A DNA stretch of 63,794 nucleotides from CAYXGZ01 sp964464755 (lineage in GTDB: Bacteria > Planctomycetota > MHYJ01 > JACPRB01), in assembly GCA_964464755.1 (NCBI GenBank), contig CAYXGZ010000020.1, positions 1 to 63,794 on the forward strand, written 5' to 3'. The translations under genes were made by a program, and so were the position numbers. The notes beneath the pieces are model-generated. The model worked only from the letters and a program-made list of their open reading frames with translations. It did not search any database and was not told the origin of the DNA. How positions within the stretch are numbered: position 1 is the first letter of the stretch; every line of letters begins with the position of its first letter. Of this stretch, positions 51,201-59,031 are shown in pieces.

Positions 51201-51844
51201 CACTTCGCCGGCACGTGGGTCGAGCGCAGCAGGTCCCGGTCCCTCGTGGCCCGGGACCAGACCAGGATGTCGTAGCGCGCCTTCTCCTCGTAGAGCGAGA
51301 GCTTCACCTCGGCCAGGCGGCGCTCGAGGAACTCCAGCCGGCCCGGGGGCGGCTGGTAGCCGGGGGTCTTCGTCGAGGAGTCCTTGTCGGCCTGGAGCGC
51401 GAAGAGCTCCTCCTCGAGGTGCGCCACGGCCTTCTGCGCCAGCTCGATCTTCGTGTCCAGCCGCGAGTCGCGGCGGAGCCGGGAGATCTCCAGCATCCGG
51501 CGGTGCCGCTCGAGGGCCTGCTCCAGGCTCTTCGAGGTCCAGTCCTCGACGAGCACCTTCAGCGCGTAGTCCCGCTCCTCGGGGCTGGCGTCCCGCTCGG
51601 TGGAGTCGCCGGGGCCGACGACCGTGACGATCTCCTGCTCGAGCTCCGCGTCCTTGTAGGCGCGGTAGTAGTACTGCTTGCCGGTGGCGTAGTCCTGGAA
51701 CGTGAACTCGGGCGGCACGCGGAGGATGCGCTCCGGCGGCCGGACCGGCACCTGGACGGGGCGGGGGTCCGGCTCGCGGTACTTGGGCCGGGCGCAACCG
51801 GCGAGGGCGAGGAGGAGGGCCATTCCCGCGAGGGTCCGGTGCAT
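51200..51844 (-). CDS. Hypothetical coiled-coil lipoprotein
   Basis: 214 residues. The signal ends with lipobox LALAG-C (Cys17). A proline-rich segment (PDPRPVQVPVRPPERI) leads to a domain with EFTFQDYATGKQYYYRAYKDAELEQEIVTVVG and then an extended helical, charged region (about 95-200). No family is recognised. Its stop overlaps the LapA-like start; the upstream neighbour is aspartate kinase, 3 nt away, so all three are probably co-transcribed. Confidence 0.7.
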   Translation of the reverse strand: MHRTLAGMALLLALAGCARPKYREPDPRPVQVPVRPPERILRVPPEFTFQDYATGKQYYYRAYKDAELEQEIVTVVGPGDSTERDASPEERDYALKVLVEDWTSKSLEQALERHRRMLEISRLRRDSRLDTKIELAQKAVAHLEEELFALQADKDSSTKTPGYQPPPGRLEFLERRLAEVKLSLYEEKARYDILVWSRATRDRDLLRSTHVPAK

Positions 51845-51847
51845 GCG

Positions 51848-53167
51848 CTAGGCTCCGAAGAACTTCCGATGCAGGGCCTGGACGGCCTTCTGGCAGTCCG
51901 AGTCCGCGACGACGAACGCGATGTTGATCTTAGAGGCGCCCTGGCTGATCATCAATACATTTACGCCCGCGTCCCGCAGCGACGCGAACACGTCGCCGGC
52001 GATCCCGGGCGTCTGGCGCAGGCCCTCCCCGACGACGCAGATGATCGCCCGGTCCTTCTCCACGGTCACGTCCGCGAACGAGGAGAGCGCGGCCACCGCC
52101 GCGTCCAGGTTCCTCGAGGAGTCCACCGTCACGCTCACCGAGACCTCGCTCGTCGACACCATGTTGACGACCACCCGGTGCTGCGCGAAGGCCGTGAAGA
52201 TCCGCGCGAGGAAGCCGTGCCCCATGAGCATCCGGCTCGAGGAGACGTTGACGACGTAGTTCGACAGGTGGTGCGCCAGCGACTTCGGCCCCGGCGTCGT
52301 GTCCGTCACCTTCGACAGGATCGACGTGCCCGGGTGGTCCGGCTTGAAGGTGTTCAGCACGCGGACCGGGATCCCCTTGCGGACCGCGGGGATGATCGTC
52401 GAGGGGTGCAGCACCTTGCCGCCGTAGTACGCCAGCTCGCTGGCCTCCTCGAAGGTCAGGCTCGAGATCGGCCGGGCGCCGGGCGCGATGCGCGGGTCGG
52501 CCGTCATGACGCCGTCCGTGTCGCTCCAGATCTCGATCTCCTCCGCGTCCACGGCGGCGCCGAGGATGGTCGCCGTGAAGTCGGAGCCGTTGCGGCCGAG
52601 CGTCGTGATGTCGCCGCCCCGGGTCTTGCCGATGTAGCCGGTCACGACGGGCAGCTTCGTCATCCGGCCCAGGTGGCGGCGCAGCTCCGCGTCCGCCTCG
52701 GGCAGCGGCTGCGCGCCGCCGAAGGCGTCGTCCGTCAGCAGGCCGATGTCGAAGGCGTCGTGCTGCTCCGCGGGCAGGCCGGCCTGCGTGAACGCGGCCG
52801 CGATGAGCCGCGTGGACATCCGCTCGCCGAAGCTCACGACGTAGTCCAGCGTGCGCGGGGTCAGCTCCTTCACGAGCGAGATGCCCTTGAGCAGCACGGT
52901 CAGCTCGGCGAGCGTCTCCTTCACGAGGTCGGGGTCGACGCCCAGCTCCGTCGCGACGGCGTGGTGCTTCGCCCGGACCTTCTCGAGGACGGAGTCGCCG
53001 CCCCGCAGGGCCTCGTCGGCCGCCGCGAAGAGGTCGTCCGTCACGCCGCGGAACGCGCTGGCGACGACGATCGGGCGCTTCGGGAGCCGGCCCCGGACGA
53101 TGTCCACGACCCGCTTGATGCGCGCCCCGTCCTGGACGGAGGAGCCGCCGAATTTCATCACGATCAT
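51848..53167 (-). CDS. lysC: Aspartate kinase (LysC)
   Basis: About 439 residues: the first step to lysine, threonine and methionine, phosphorylating aspartate. The N-terminal VMKFGGSSV loop, the ASAFRGVTDDL and FGERMSTRL regions, TLGRNGSDFTA and WSDTDGVMTADPR are standard. Two ACT domains form the C-terminus (NVSSSRMLMGHGFLARIFTAFAQHRVVVNMVSTSEVSVSVTV; ICVVGEGLRQTPGIAGDVFASLRDAGVNVLMISQGASKINIAFVV), consistent with feedback inhibition. The start MIVMKFGG at 53167 is preferred over an extension to 53188 because the domain begins there. It is divergent from gluQ, whose start is 50 nt away. Confidence 0.92.
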   Translation of the reverse strand: MIVMKFGGSSVQDGARIKRVVDIVRGRLPKRPIVVASAFRGVTDDLFAAADEALRGGDSVLEKVRAKHHAVATELGVDPDLVKETLAELTVLLKGISLVKELTPRTLDYVVSFGERMSTRLIAAAFTQAGLPAEQHDAFDIGLLTDDAFGGAQPLPEADAELRRHLGRMTKLPVVTGYIGKTRGGDITTLGRNGSDFTATILGAAVDAEEIEIWSDTDGVMTADPRIAPGARPISSLTFEEASELAYYGGKVLHPSTIIPAVRKGIPVRVLNTFKPDHPGTSILSKVTDTTPGPKSLAHHLSNYVVNVSSSRMLMGHGFLARIFTAFAQHRVVVNMVSTSEVSVSVTVDSSRNLDAAVAALSSFADVTVEKDRAIICVVGEGLRQTPGIAGDVFASLRDAGVNVLMISQGASKINIAFVVADSDCQKAVQALHRKFFGA

Positions 53168-53217
53168 CGGGCAGGAAGCATAGGACAACGACCCCGCCCC
53201 CGCAATAGGATGGGGGG

Positions 53218-54117
53218 ATGGCCCCCGCCCCGACCGTCGGCCGGCTGGCCCCCAGCCCGACCGGGTCGCTCCACGTCGGCAACGCGCGCACCTTCCTCTG
53301 GGCCTGGCTCTCCGCCCGCGCCGCCGGGGGCCGCGTCCTCCTGCGGATCGAGGACCTCGACCAGCCCCGCGCGAAGCCCGGCGTCGTCGAGGAGCTCGTC
53401 GACGACCTCCGCTGGCTCGGTTTCGACTGGGACGGGCCCGCCGAGGTCCAAAGCGCCCGCCGCGCGCACTACGCGCGCCGCTTCGAGGAGCTCCGCCCCG
53501 CGTGCTATCCCTGCGCGTGCCGCCGCGCCGACCTCGCCGCCTCCGCGCCGAACGAGGGGGACGCCGAGCCGCGCTACCCCGGGACCTGCCGGGGCCGCGC
53601 CGTGGACGCGCCGGTCGCCTGGCGGCTGCGCGTGGAGCCGGGGATCGTCGGGTTCGACGACTTCCTCGCCGGCCCGCAGCGGGTCGACGTCGCCGGCGGC
53701 GTCGGCGACTTCGTCGTCGCGAAGTCGCCGGAGCAGCCCGCCTACCAGCTCGCCGTGGTGCTCGACGACCTGGACCAAGGCGTGACCGAGGTGGTGCGGG
53801 GCGACGACCTCGTGCCCTCGACGGGGCGGCAGATCCTGGTCCACCGGGCCCTGGGGGCGGCGCCGCCGCGCTACGGGCACGTGCCGCTCGTCGTGGGCCC
53901 CGACGGCCGGCGCCTGGCGAAGCGGCACGGAGACGCGCGGATCCGCAGCCTGCGGGAGCGGGGCGTCGCGCCGGAGCGGATCGTGGAGGCCCTGGCGCGC
54001 TGGTCGGGCCTGCCCGCGCGGGGGACGCCGCGCGAGCTCGTGGCGGCCTGGGATCCGGCGAGGATGCCGCGGGACCGGGTCGTGCTGACGCCGGAGCGGC
54101 TGCGCGAGCTGTCCTAG
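53218..54117 (+). CDS. gluQ: Glutamyl-Q tRNA(Asp) synthetase (GluQ-RS)
   Basis: 299 residues, the length of GluQ-RS, which attaches glutamate to the queuosine base of tRNA-Asp rather than to its 3' end. The class I synthetase nucleotide fold shows PSPTGSLHVGNART (HIGH), LLRIEDLDQPRAKPG and a KMSKS variant at GRRLAKRHGD. A zinc site is visible as CACRRADL...YPGTCRGR. The full-length GluRS anticodon-binding domain is missing, which distinguishes it from GltX. TAGGAT at 53206-53211 lies 6 nt before the ATG, with no Shine-Dalgarno. Its stop shares the palindrome CTAG with the convergent gene. Confidence 0.85.
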   Translation: MAPAPTVGRLAPSPTGSLHVGNARTFLWAWLSARAAGGRVLLRIEDLDQPRAKPGVVEELVDDLRWLGFDWDGPAEVQSARRAHYARRFEELRPACYPCACRRADLAASAPNEGDAEPRYPGTCRGRAVDAPVAWRLRVEPGIVGFDDFLAGPQRVDVAGGVGDFVVAKSPEQPAYQLAVVLDDLDQGVTEVVRGDDLVPSTGRQILVHRALGAAPPRYGHVPLVVGPDGRRLAKRHGDARIRSLRERGVAPERIVEALARWSGLPARGTPRELVAAWDPARMPRDRVVLTPERLRELS

Positions 54118-54692
54118 TCGTGCCGGCCGAAGTCGAACTCCATCCACATCCCCAGCAGGATCCCGAAGCAGAGCGAGAACAGGAACGCGCCCGCGCCGTA
54201 GGCCAGCAGGCCCGTCGCGCCGGTGGTGGCGGAGCCGGCCGCCAGCGAGCTGGAGAGCCCGGGGCCCGCCGCGAGCTTCAGGACCTGGGTGCCCGCCGCC
54301 GCGAGCCCGTAGAGCGTCATCCCGATGAAGCGCCCGCCGGTGCGGCGGTTGAGGTAGATCGCGATGCCGGAGCCGACGAGGATGTCGAGCAGGATCAGCA
54401 GCGGGGTGTTGTGCACGGCGGCCAGGCCCTGGAGCAGGGTGAAGACCACGCCGCCCATGAGCACGTGCCACTTGAGGCGCTGGGAGAGCATCTCCCGGTG
54501 GTGCCGGTAGTCCGCCTCGACCTTCTTGTACTTCTCCTCGAGCTCCTCGATCATCCGCTTGGGCGTGCGCTCCCACTCGCGGCGCTTCTCGTCCGCGGAG
54601 ATCACGTCCTGCACGGAGTAGCCGCAGACCCGGCACCGGGAGTCGTAGGGCCGGGCCGGGAGCCCGCAGCGGCCGCAGTCGAGGCCCGCCAT
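54114..54692 (-). CDS. Zinc-ribbon membrane protein
   Basis: 192 residues. The N-terminus has a zinc ribbon (CGRCGLPARPYDSRCRVCG) followed by a helical linker (KRMIEELEEKYKKVEADYRHHREML) and three or four hydrophobic helices (about 75-190). No function is recognised; similar zinc-ribbon/TM proteins occur in planctomycetes. Its ATG overlaps the zincin stop (TAATG). The stop TAG is the same CTAG used by the converging gluQ gene. Confidence 0.65.
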   Translation of the reverse strand: MAGLDCGRCGLPARPYDSRCRVCGYSVQDVISADEKRREWERTPKRMIEELEEKYKKVEADYRHHREMLSQRLKWHVLMGGVVFTLLQGLAAVHNTPLLILLDILVGSGIAIYLNRRTGGRFIGMTLYGLAAAGTQVLKLAAGPGLSSSLAAGSATTGATGLLAYGAGAFLFSLCFGILLGMWMEFDFGRHD

Positions 54693-55048
54693 TACCCGAT
54701 CCCCAGGCGCTCGAGGTCGTCCTCGTCGAAGCCGAGGAAGTGGCCGACCTCGTGGAGCACCGTGTCGCGGATGCAGGCCCGCATGGACTCGCGGTCCCGG
54801 TGGTCGCGCTCGATGCTCCGCTTGAAGATCGTGATGCGGTCGGGCAGCAGGGGCGGAGCGTCGACGGAGCGCCGGTCGAGCGAGACGCCCTCGTAGAGGC
54901 CGTAGAGGCCGCCGCCGTGCTCGGCGACCTGGGCCCGCGTCGGGGACTCCCGCACCAGCACCTCCACGTTGTCGAGCCGCTCCCGGAACGCGGGGGGCAG
55001 CGACTCGAGCGCCTCCCGCACGACGTCGTCGAAGTCCCGGCGCCTCAT
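54692..55048 (-). CDS. Minimal zincin metallopeptidase (DUF1025 family)
   Basis: 118 residues of the small zincin-like family. The catalytic motif HEVGHFLGFDEDDLERLG near the C-terminus is HExxHxxGxxD, giving the third metal ligand. N-terminal features (DFDDVVREALESLPPAFRERLDNVEVLV) and LLPDRITIFKRSIER are also typical of the family. The protein is thought to be a minimal protease of unknown substrate. It is divergent from the acyl-CoA dehydrogenase gene; the shared region at 55049-55149 contains the promoter of the latter. Confidence 0.85.
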   Translation of the reverse strand: MRRRDFDDVVREALESLPPAFRERLDNVEVLVRESPTRAQVAEHGGGLYGLYEGVSLDRRSVDAPPLLPDRITIFKRSIERDHRDRESMRACIRDTVLHEVGHFLGFDEDDLERLGIG

Positions 55049-55078
55049 GGTTAACCGCGTTGAGCAATAGTCCGGAAT

Positions 55079-55107
55079 TTGCGGCGATCCGGCGGCTCCA
55101 GTATAGT
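55079..55107 (+). promoter_or_regulatory. Promoter for the acyl-CoA dehydrogenase gene
   Basis: TTGCGG (55079-55084), 17-nt spacer, TATAGT (55102-55107). It leaves a leader of about 36 nt, with a strong AGGAGG Shine-Dalgarno at 55139-55144 before ATG 55150. Confidence 0.55.
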
Positions 55108-55149
55108 ACGCCCGACCCCGGTTCCGGTTCCCCGATCCAGGAGGATCCG

Positions 55150-56316
55150 ATGGCGGACTACAAGGGCGTCGACTTCTACGGGATGGACGAGCTGCTCTCC
55201 GACGAGGAGCGCATGATCCGCGACTCCGTCCGGGAGTTCGTCTCCGCCCGGCTGCTGCCCGTGCTGCCCGAGCACTGGGAGAAGGGGACCTTCCCGAGGA
55301 ACCTGATCAAGGAGTTCGGCGACCTCGGCCTCATGGGCGCCAACCTCCAGGGCTACGGCTGCCTCGGCATCAACAACGTGGCCTACGGCCTGGCGATGCA
55401 GGAGCTGGAGCGCGGCGACTCGGGCGTGCGCTCGTTCTGCTCCGTGCAGGGCGGCCTCGTCATGTACCCGATCCACTCCTTCGGCTCCGAGGAGCAGAAG
55501 CAGAAGTACCTCCCGCGCCTCGCCAAGGCCGAGATCATCGGCTGCTTCGGCCTGACCGAGCCGGACTTCGGCAGCAACCCCGGCGGCATGAAGACGCGCG
55601 CCGTGAAGAAGGGGAACGACTGGGTCCTCAACGGCGCCAAGATGTGGATCACGAACGGCTCGATGGCCGACGTCGCGATCGTCTGGGCCAAGGTCGACGA
55701 CGTCGTCAACGGCTTCCTCGTCGAGAAGGGCACGAAGGGCTTCACGACCCAGGAGCAGAAGGGCAAGCTCTCGCTGCGCATCAGCGACACCAGCGAGCTC
55801 GTGCTCCAGGACTGCGTCGTGCCCGAGGCGAACCGGCTCCCCGGCGCCTCCGGCCTGAAGAGCCCCCTGATGTGCCTCTCGGCGGCCCGCTACGGCATCG
55901 CCTGGGGCGCGCTCGGCGCCGCGATGGCCTGCTACGACGAGGCCGTGCGCTACTCCAAGCAGCGGGTCCAGTTCACCAAGCCCATCGGCGGCTACCAGCT
56001 CGTGCAGGCCAAGCTCGCCCACATGCTCACGGAGATCACCAAGGGCCAGCTCCTCGCCCTCCAGCTCGGCCGCCTCAAGGACGCCGGGAAGTCCTCCTTC
56101 GTCCAGGTCTCCCTGGCCAAGCGCAACAACGTCGGCGAGGCCCTCACGATCGCCCGGATGGCCCGCGACATCCTCGGCGCCAACGGCATCACGGCCGAGT
56201 ACCAGTCGATGCGCCACATGTGCAACCTGGAGACCGTGTACACGTACGAGGGCACGCACGACATCCACACGCTGATCCTCGGCGAGCACATCACCGGGAT
56301 CCCGGCCTATTTCTAG
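55150..56316 (+). CDS. Acyl-CoA dehydrogenase, glutaryl-CoA dehydrogenase-like
   Basis: 388-residue FAD-dependent acyl-CoA dehydrogenase. GCFGLTEPDFGSNPGGMKTRA and KMWITNGSMADVAIVWA are flavin-binding segments and RVQFTKPIGGYQLVQAKLA is shared by the family. The catalytic base is the Glu in YEGTHDIHTLILG; its position near the C-terminus and the short FYGMDELLSDEERMIRDSVREFV start match glutaryl-CoA dehydrogenase, which oxidises and decarboxylates glutaryl-CoA to crotonyl-CoA. A CaiB-type CoA transferase gene lies 2.7 kb downstream, which would fit glutarate activation. It has its own promoter and Shine-Dalgarno. Confidence 0.87.
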   Translation: MADYKGVDFYGMDELLSDEERMIRDSVREFVSARLLPVLPEHWEKGTFPRNLIKEFGDLGLMGANLQGYGCLGINNVAYGLAMQELERGDSGVRSFCSVQGGLVMYPIHSFGSEEQKQKYLPRLAKAEIIGCFGLTEPDFGSNPGGMKTRAVKKGNDWVLNGAKMWITNGSMADVAIVWAKVDDVVNGFLVEKGTKGFTTQEQKGKLSLRISDTSELVLQDCVVPEANRLPGASGLKSPLMCLSAARYGIAWGALGAAMACYDEAVRYSKQRVQFTKPIGGYQLVQAKLAHMLTEITKGQLLALQLGRLKDAGKSSFVQVSLAKRNNVGEALTIARMARDILGANGITAEYQSMRHMCNLETVYTYEGTHDIHTLILGEHITGIPAYF

Positions 56317-56357
56317 GATGAACCCCGGCGCCCGGCGGCCGTTGGTAGGATGATGGG

Positions 56358-57545
56358 ATGCTCCCGGTGACGGCCCCGCTCCTGCTCGCGCTGCTCCTCC
56401 TCCAGGACCCCGCCGGCCCCAAGGGCCCCGAGAAGGTGAAGGTCGAGTTCGCGCTCTCGATCGCGGAGTCCGGCGGCGAGTGGCGCTTCCTCGCCGAGGG
56501 CGCGACGGACCTGCCCGACCTCGCCCGCCTCAAGGGCCGGCTCTACGTGCTCGAGGAGGTCGACGACTTCCGCGGCGGCAAGCGCGTCGACGAGGAGCCC
56601 TTCGACTACGAGGCCAAGCCCGTCGAGATCGAGGTGAAGGGCGGGAAGTTCTCCGCCGTCCTCCTCGCCACCCCCCGGAAGCCGTACTCGCTGAAGTACC
56701 GCGCGAAGCTGCGGTACGACCCCGAGAACCAGGAGGAGGAGGTCGCCGCGAAGGTGACCGAGAAGGAGTTCGTCGTCGCCCGGGACCTCCGGCGCGGGGA
56801 CGACGCGGCCCTCGAGGCCGAGTTCAAGGCGACCGCGAAGGAGTTCGCCGGCGAGATGGACATCGTCCTCGAGCTCCACCGCGACCAGAAGCGGCGCTTC
56901 AAGGAGTGGATCGACAAGCGCCCCGAGAAGAAGGCGTACGCCGACTGGTACGCCTCGTTCCGGGAGAAGGTCGAGGGCCTCGAGGAGCGCAACCGACCGC
57001 GCTTCATGATCTGGGCCTGCTGGCTCGAGCGCCAGGGCAAGATGAAGCTCGACGCGTTCTGCGAGCGCTTCGTCCGCACGGCCCGCGAGTTCGAAACCTG
57101 GCTGGAGTCGCCTTCCGAGGAGCAGCTCCAAGTCGTCAAGTCCGCCCTCGACGCCTTCCTGCCCGCCTACGAGGAGGCCCGCGAGGTGCTCGGGATCGAC
57201 ACGCCCTGGGACCCCGACTCCGTCGGGGCCATCGTCCGCGAGTACGAGAAGTCCCTCGGCGCGCTGGAGGAGGCCTCGGCCTCCGCGGCCGCGTGGGCCG
57301 CGAAGGGGCCCGCGGCCCGGCTCCAGGCCCGCTCCTGCCTCATGCGGCTGGTCTCCGAGAAGCTCGTCCCGCGCCGGGCCTACGACCGCGTCGTGGAGCT
57401 CGGCTCGCTCTTCAACGAGCTGGCCGCCCTCCGCGAGGCCGCGTCCGGGGGCGACGCCGCGAGGCGGGCCGAGGCGGCCGCCAAGGCGAAGGACCACGCC
57501 GCGAAGCTCGACGAGTTCCTCCGCTACGCGGGGCTGAAGAAGTAG
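56358..57545 (+). CDS. Hypothetical exported protein
   Basis: 395 residues with an N-terminal signal segment (LPVTAPLLLALLLLQDPAG) and no family that I recognise. The first part (about 25-140) is beta-rich; the remainder is helical and acidic/basic, with WIDKRPEKKAYADWYASFREKVEGLEERN and an Ala-rich end. TAGGAT at 56346-56351 lies 6 nt before the ATG without a Shine-Dalgarno. Its stop shares one base with the GTG start of the following methyltransferase gene, so the two are translated together. Confidence 0.6.
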   Translation: MLPVTAPLLLALLLLQDPAGPKGPEKVKVEFALSIAESGGEWRFLAEGATDLPDLARLKGRLYVLEEVDDFRGGKRVDEEPFDYEAKPVEIEVKGGKFSAVLLATPRKPYSLKYRAKLRYDPENQEEEVAAKVTEKEFVVARDLRRGDDAALEAEFKATAKEFAGEMDIVLELHRDQKRRFKEWIDKRPEKKAYADWYASFREKVEGLEERNRPRFMIWACWLERQGKMKLDAFCERFVRTAREFETWLESPSEEQLQVVKSALDAFLPAYEEAREVLGIDTPWDPDSVGAIVREYEKSLGALEEASASAAAWAAKGPAARLQARSCLMRLVSEKLVPRRAYDRVVELGSLFNELAALREAASGGDAARRAEAAAKAKDHAAKLDEFLRYAGLKK

Positions 57546-58702
57546 TGGCGGACGCGCTCCCCGTCGTCCGCCTCCGCGTCGGGGGCGCCCGCGGCCACCT
57601 GCACTTCTTCCGCAAGATGGTCGACCGGGCCGAGGGCAACGCCCCGGCCGGATCCCTCGTCGAGGTCCGCGACCGCGACGGCGCCTTCCTCGGCCGCGGG
57701 ATCTACAACCCCCGCTCGAACATCGCCGTCCGCCTGCTCTCGAACCGCGAGGACGAGCCCTCGGGCGAGGAGCTGATCCGCGCCCGGCTCCGCTCGGCGG
57801 TCGCCCTGCGCCACGACGTGCTCCGGCTCCCCGCCGTCACCGACGCCTACCGCCTCGTCCACGCCGAGGGCGACGGCCTGAGCGGCCTCATCGTCGACCG
57901 CCTCGGCCCCGTCCTTTCGATCGAGCTCTTCTCGCTGGGGATGCACCGGCTTCTCGAGACGGTGAAGGCGGAGCTGCTCGCCGTGTTCCCGGGCTCGAAG
58001 TTCTCCGTCCGCGCCGACGCGGAGATCGCCGAGATCGAGGGCTTCCGGATCCCCGCGCCGGAGGCCATCGAGGGCGTCACCGTGAAGGAGCACGGCGCGG
58101 AGTTCCGCGTCGACTTCGCCCGCGGCCACAAGACGGGCTTCTTCTGCGACCAGCGCGACCACCGCGCCGCCGTCGGCCGCCTCGCGGCCGGGAGGTCCGT
58201 CCTCGACCTCTGCACCTACACCGGCGGCTTCGCCGTCCAGGCGGCCCGCGGCGGCGCCTCGCGCGTCTCGGCCGTCGACCTCGACGAGAAGGCCCTCGAG
58301 ACGGCGCGGCAGAACGGGCGCCTCAACCGCGTGAAGATCGACTTCCGGCACGCGGACCTCTTCAACTACCTGAAGCAGTCCAAGGAGACCTGGGACCTCG
58401 TGATCCTGGACCCGCCGAAGCTCGTCCGCGACCGCGAGGAGATCCTCAAGGCGCGCCGCGGCTACCACGACATGAACGCGCTGGCGATGCGGGCGACCGC
58501 GCCGGGCGGGATCCTCGTCACCTGCTCCTGCAGCGGCCTCGTGTCCGAGGAGGAGTTCCTCGGCATCGTCCGCGCGGCGGCCGAGACGGCGGGGCGCACG
58601 TACCAGATCTACTCCGTCGGCGGGGCCGGGCCCGACCACCCCGTGTCCACGCTCTTCCCCGAGGGCCGCTACCTCAAGACGGTCTTCGGGCGCGTGCTGT
58701 GA
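57545..58702 (+). CDS. Class I SAM-dependent rRNA methyltransferase (RlmI/RlmK-like)
   Basis: 385 residues. An N-terminal PUA domain (about 1-80: GNAPAGSLVEVRDRDGAFLGRGIYNPRSNIAVRLLS) precedes a central domain (RLVHAEGDGLSGLIVDRLG) and a Rossmann methyltransferase. The SAM motif is LDLCTYTGGFAVQAA, then AVDLDEKALETA, and the catalytic ILDPPKL. This matches the YccW/RlmI family, which methylates cytidine 1962 of 23S rRNA (m5C); related proteins have other rRNA targets. The start GTG 57545 overlaps the previous stop. Confidence 0.88.
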   Translation: MADALPVVRLRVGGARGHLHFFRKMVDRAEGNAPAGSLVEVRDRDGAFLGRGIYNPRSNIAVRLLSNREDEPSGEELIRARLRSAVALRHDVLRLPAVTDAYRLVHAEGDGLSGLIVDRLGPVLSIELFSLGMHRLLETVKAELLAVFPGSKFSVRADAEIAEIEGFRIPAPEAIEGVTVKEHGAEFRVDFARGHKTGFFCDQRDHRAAVGRLAAGRSVLDLCTYTGGFAVQAARGGASRVSAVDLDEKALETARQNGRLNRVKIDFRHADLFNYLKQSKETWDLVILDPPKLVRDREEILKARRGYHDMNALAMRATAPGGILVTCSCSGLVSEEEFLGIVRAAAETAGRTYQIYSVGGAGPDHPVSTLFPEGRYLKTVFGRVL

Positions 58703-59031
58703 ACCCGCCTCCCCACCTGCGCCACGTCTCCGAGCTCGATCCGCGCCGCCGACTCCTCCACGTCACGGCGGAGCTGCACCCCGGCGAGCTCGTGGAGCGG
58801 GGCTGGGCGCCCGAGGCCGGCGAGTTCGTCCGCGAGCTGAAGCGGCCGAGGGCGGGCTCCGAGGACGCCGAGGGCCTGTACGCGATGCTCGCCGAGCTCC
58901 GCGACCTCGGCTACGCGTTCCTCGAGGGCGGGGAATGGTCGCCCGCCCAGCTCTTCCGGGGCGGGCGCGACCGCGGGCGGCTGCAGGGCCCCTTCCGCGT
59001 CCTGCGGGAGGGGCGGGTGGAGGTCGAATGA
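58699..59031 (+). CDS. Hypothetical small protein
   Basis: 110-residue soluble protein without a family that I recognise. It is rich in Arg, Glu and Gly, with LLHVTAELHPGELVERGW and LAELRDLGYAFLEGGEWSPAQLFRGGR. The start GTG 58699 overlaps the methyltransferase stop (GTGA) and its stop overlaps the CoA transferase start (ATGA), so it is sandwiched by coupled genes, which argues that it is real. Confidence 0.65.
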   Translation: MNPPPHLRHVSELDPRRRLLHVTAELHPGELVERGWAPEAGEFVRELKRPRAGSEDAEGLYAMLAELRDLGYAFLEGGEWSPAQLFRGGRDRGRLQGPFRVLREGRVEVE

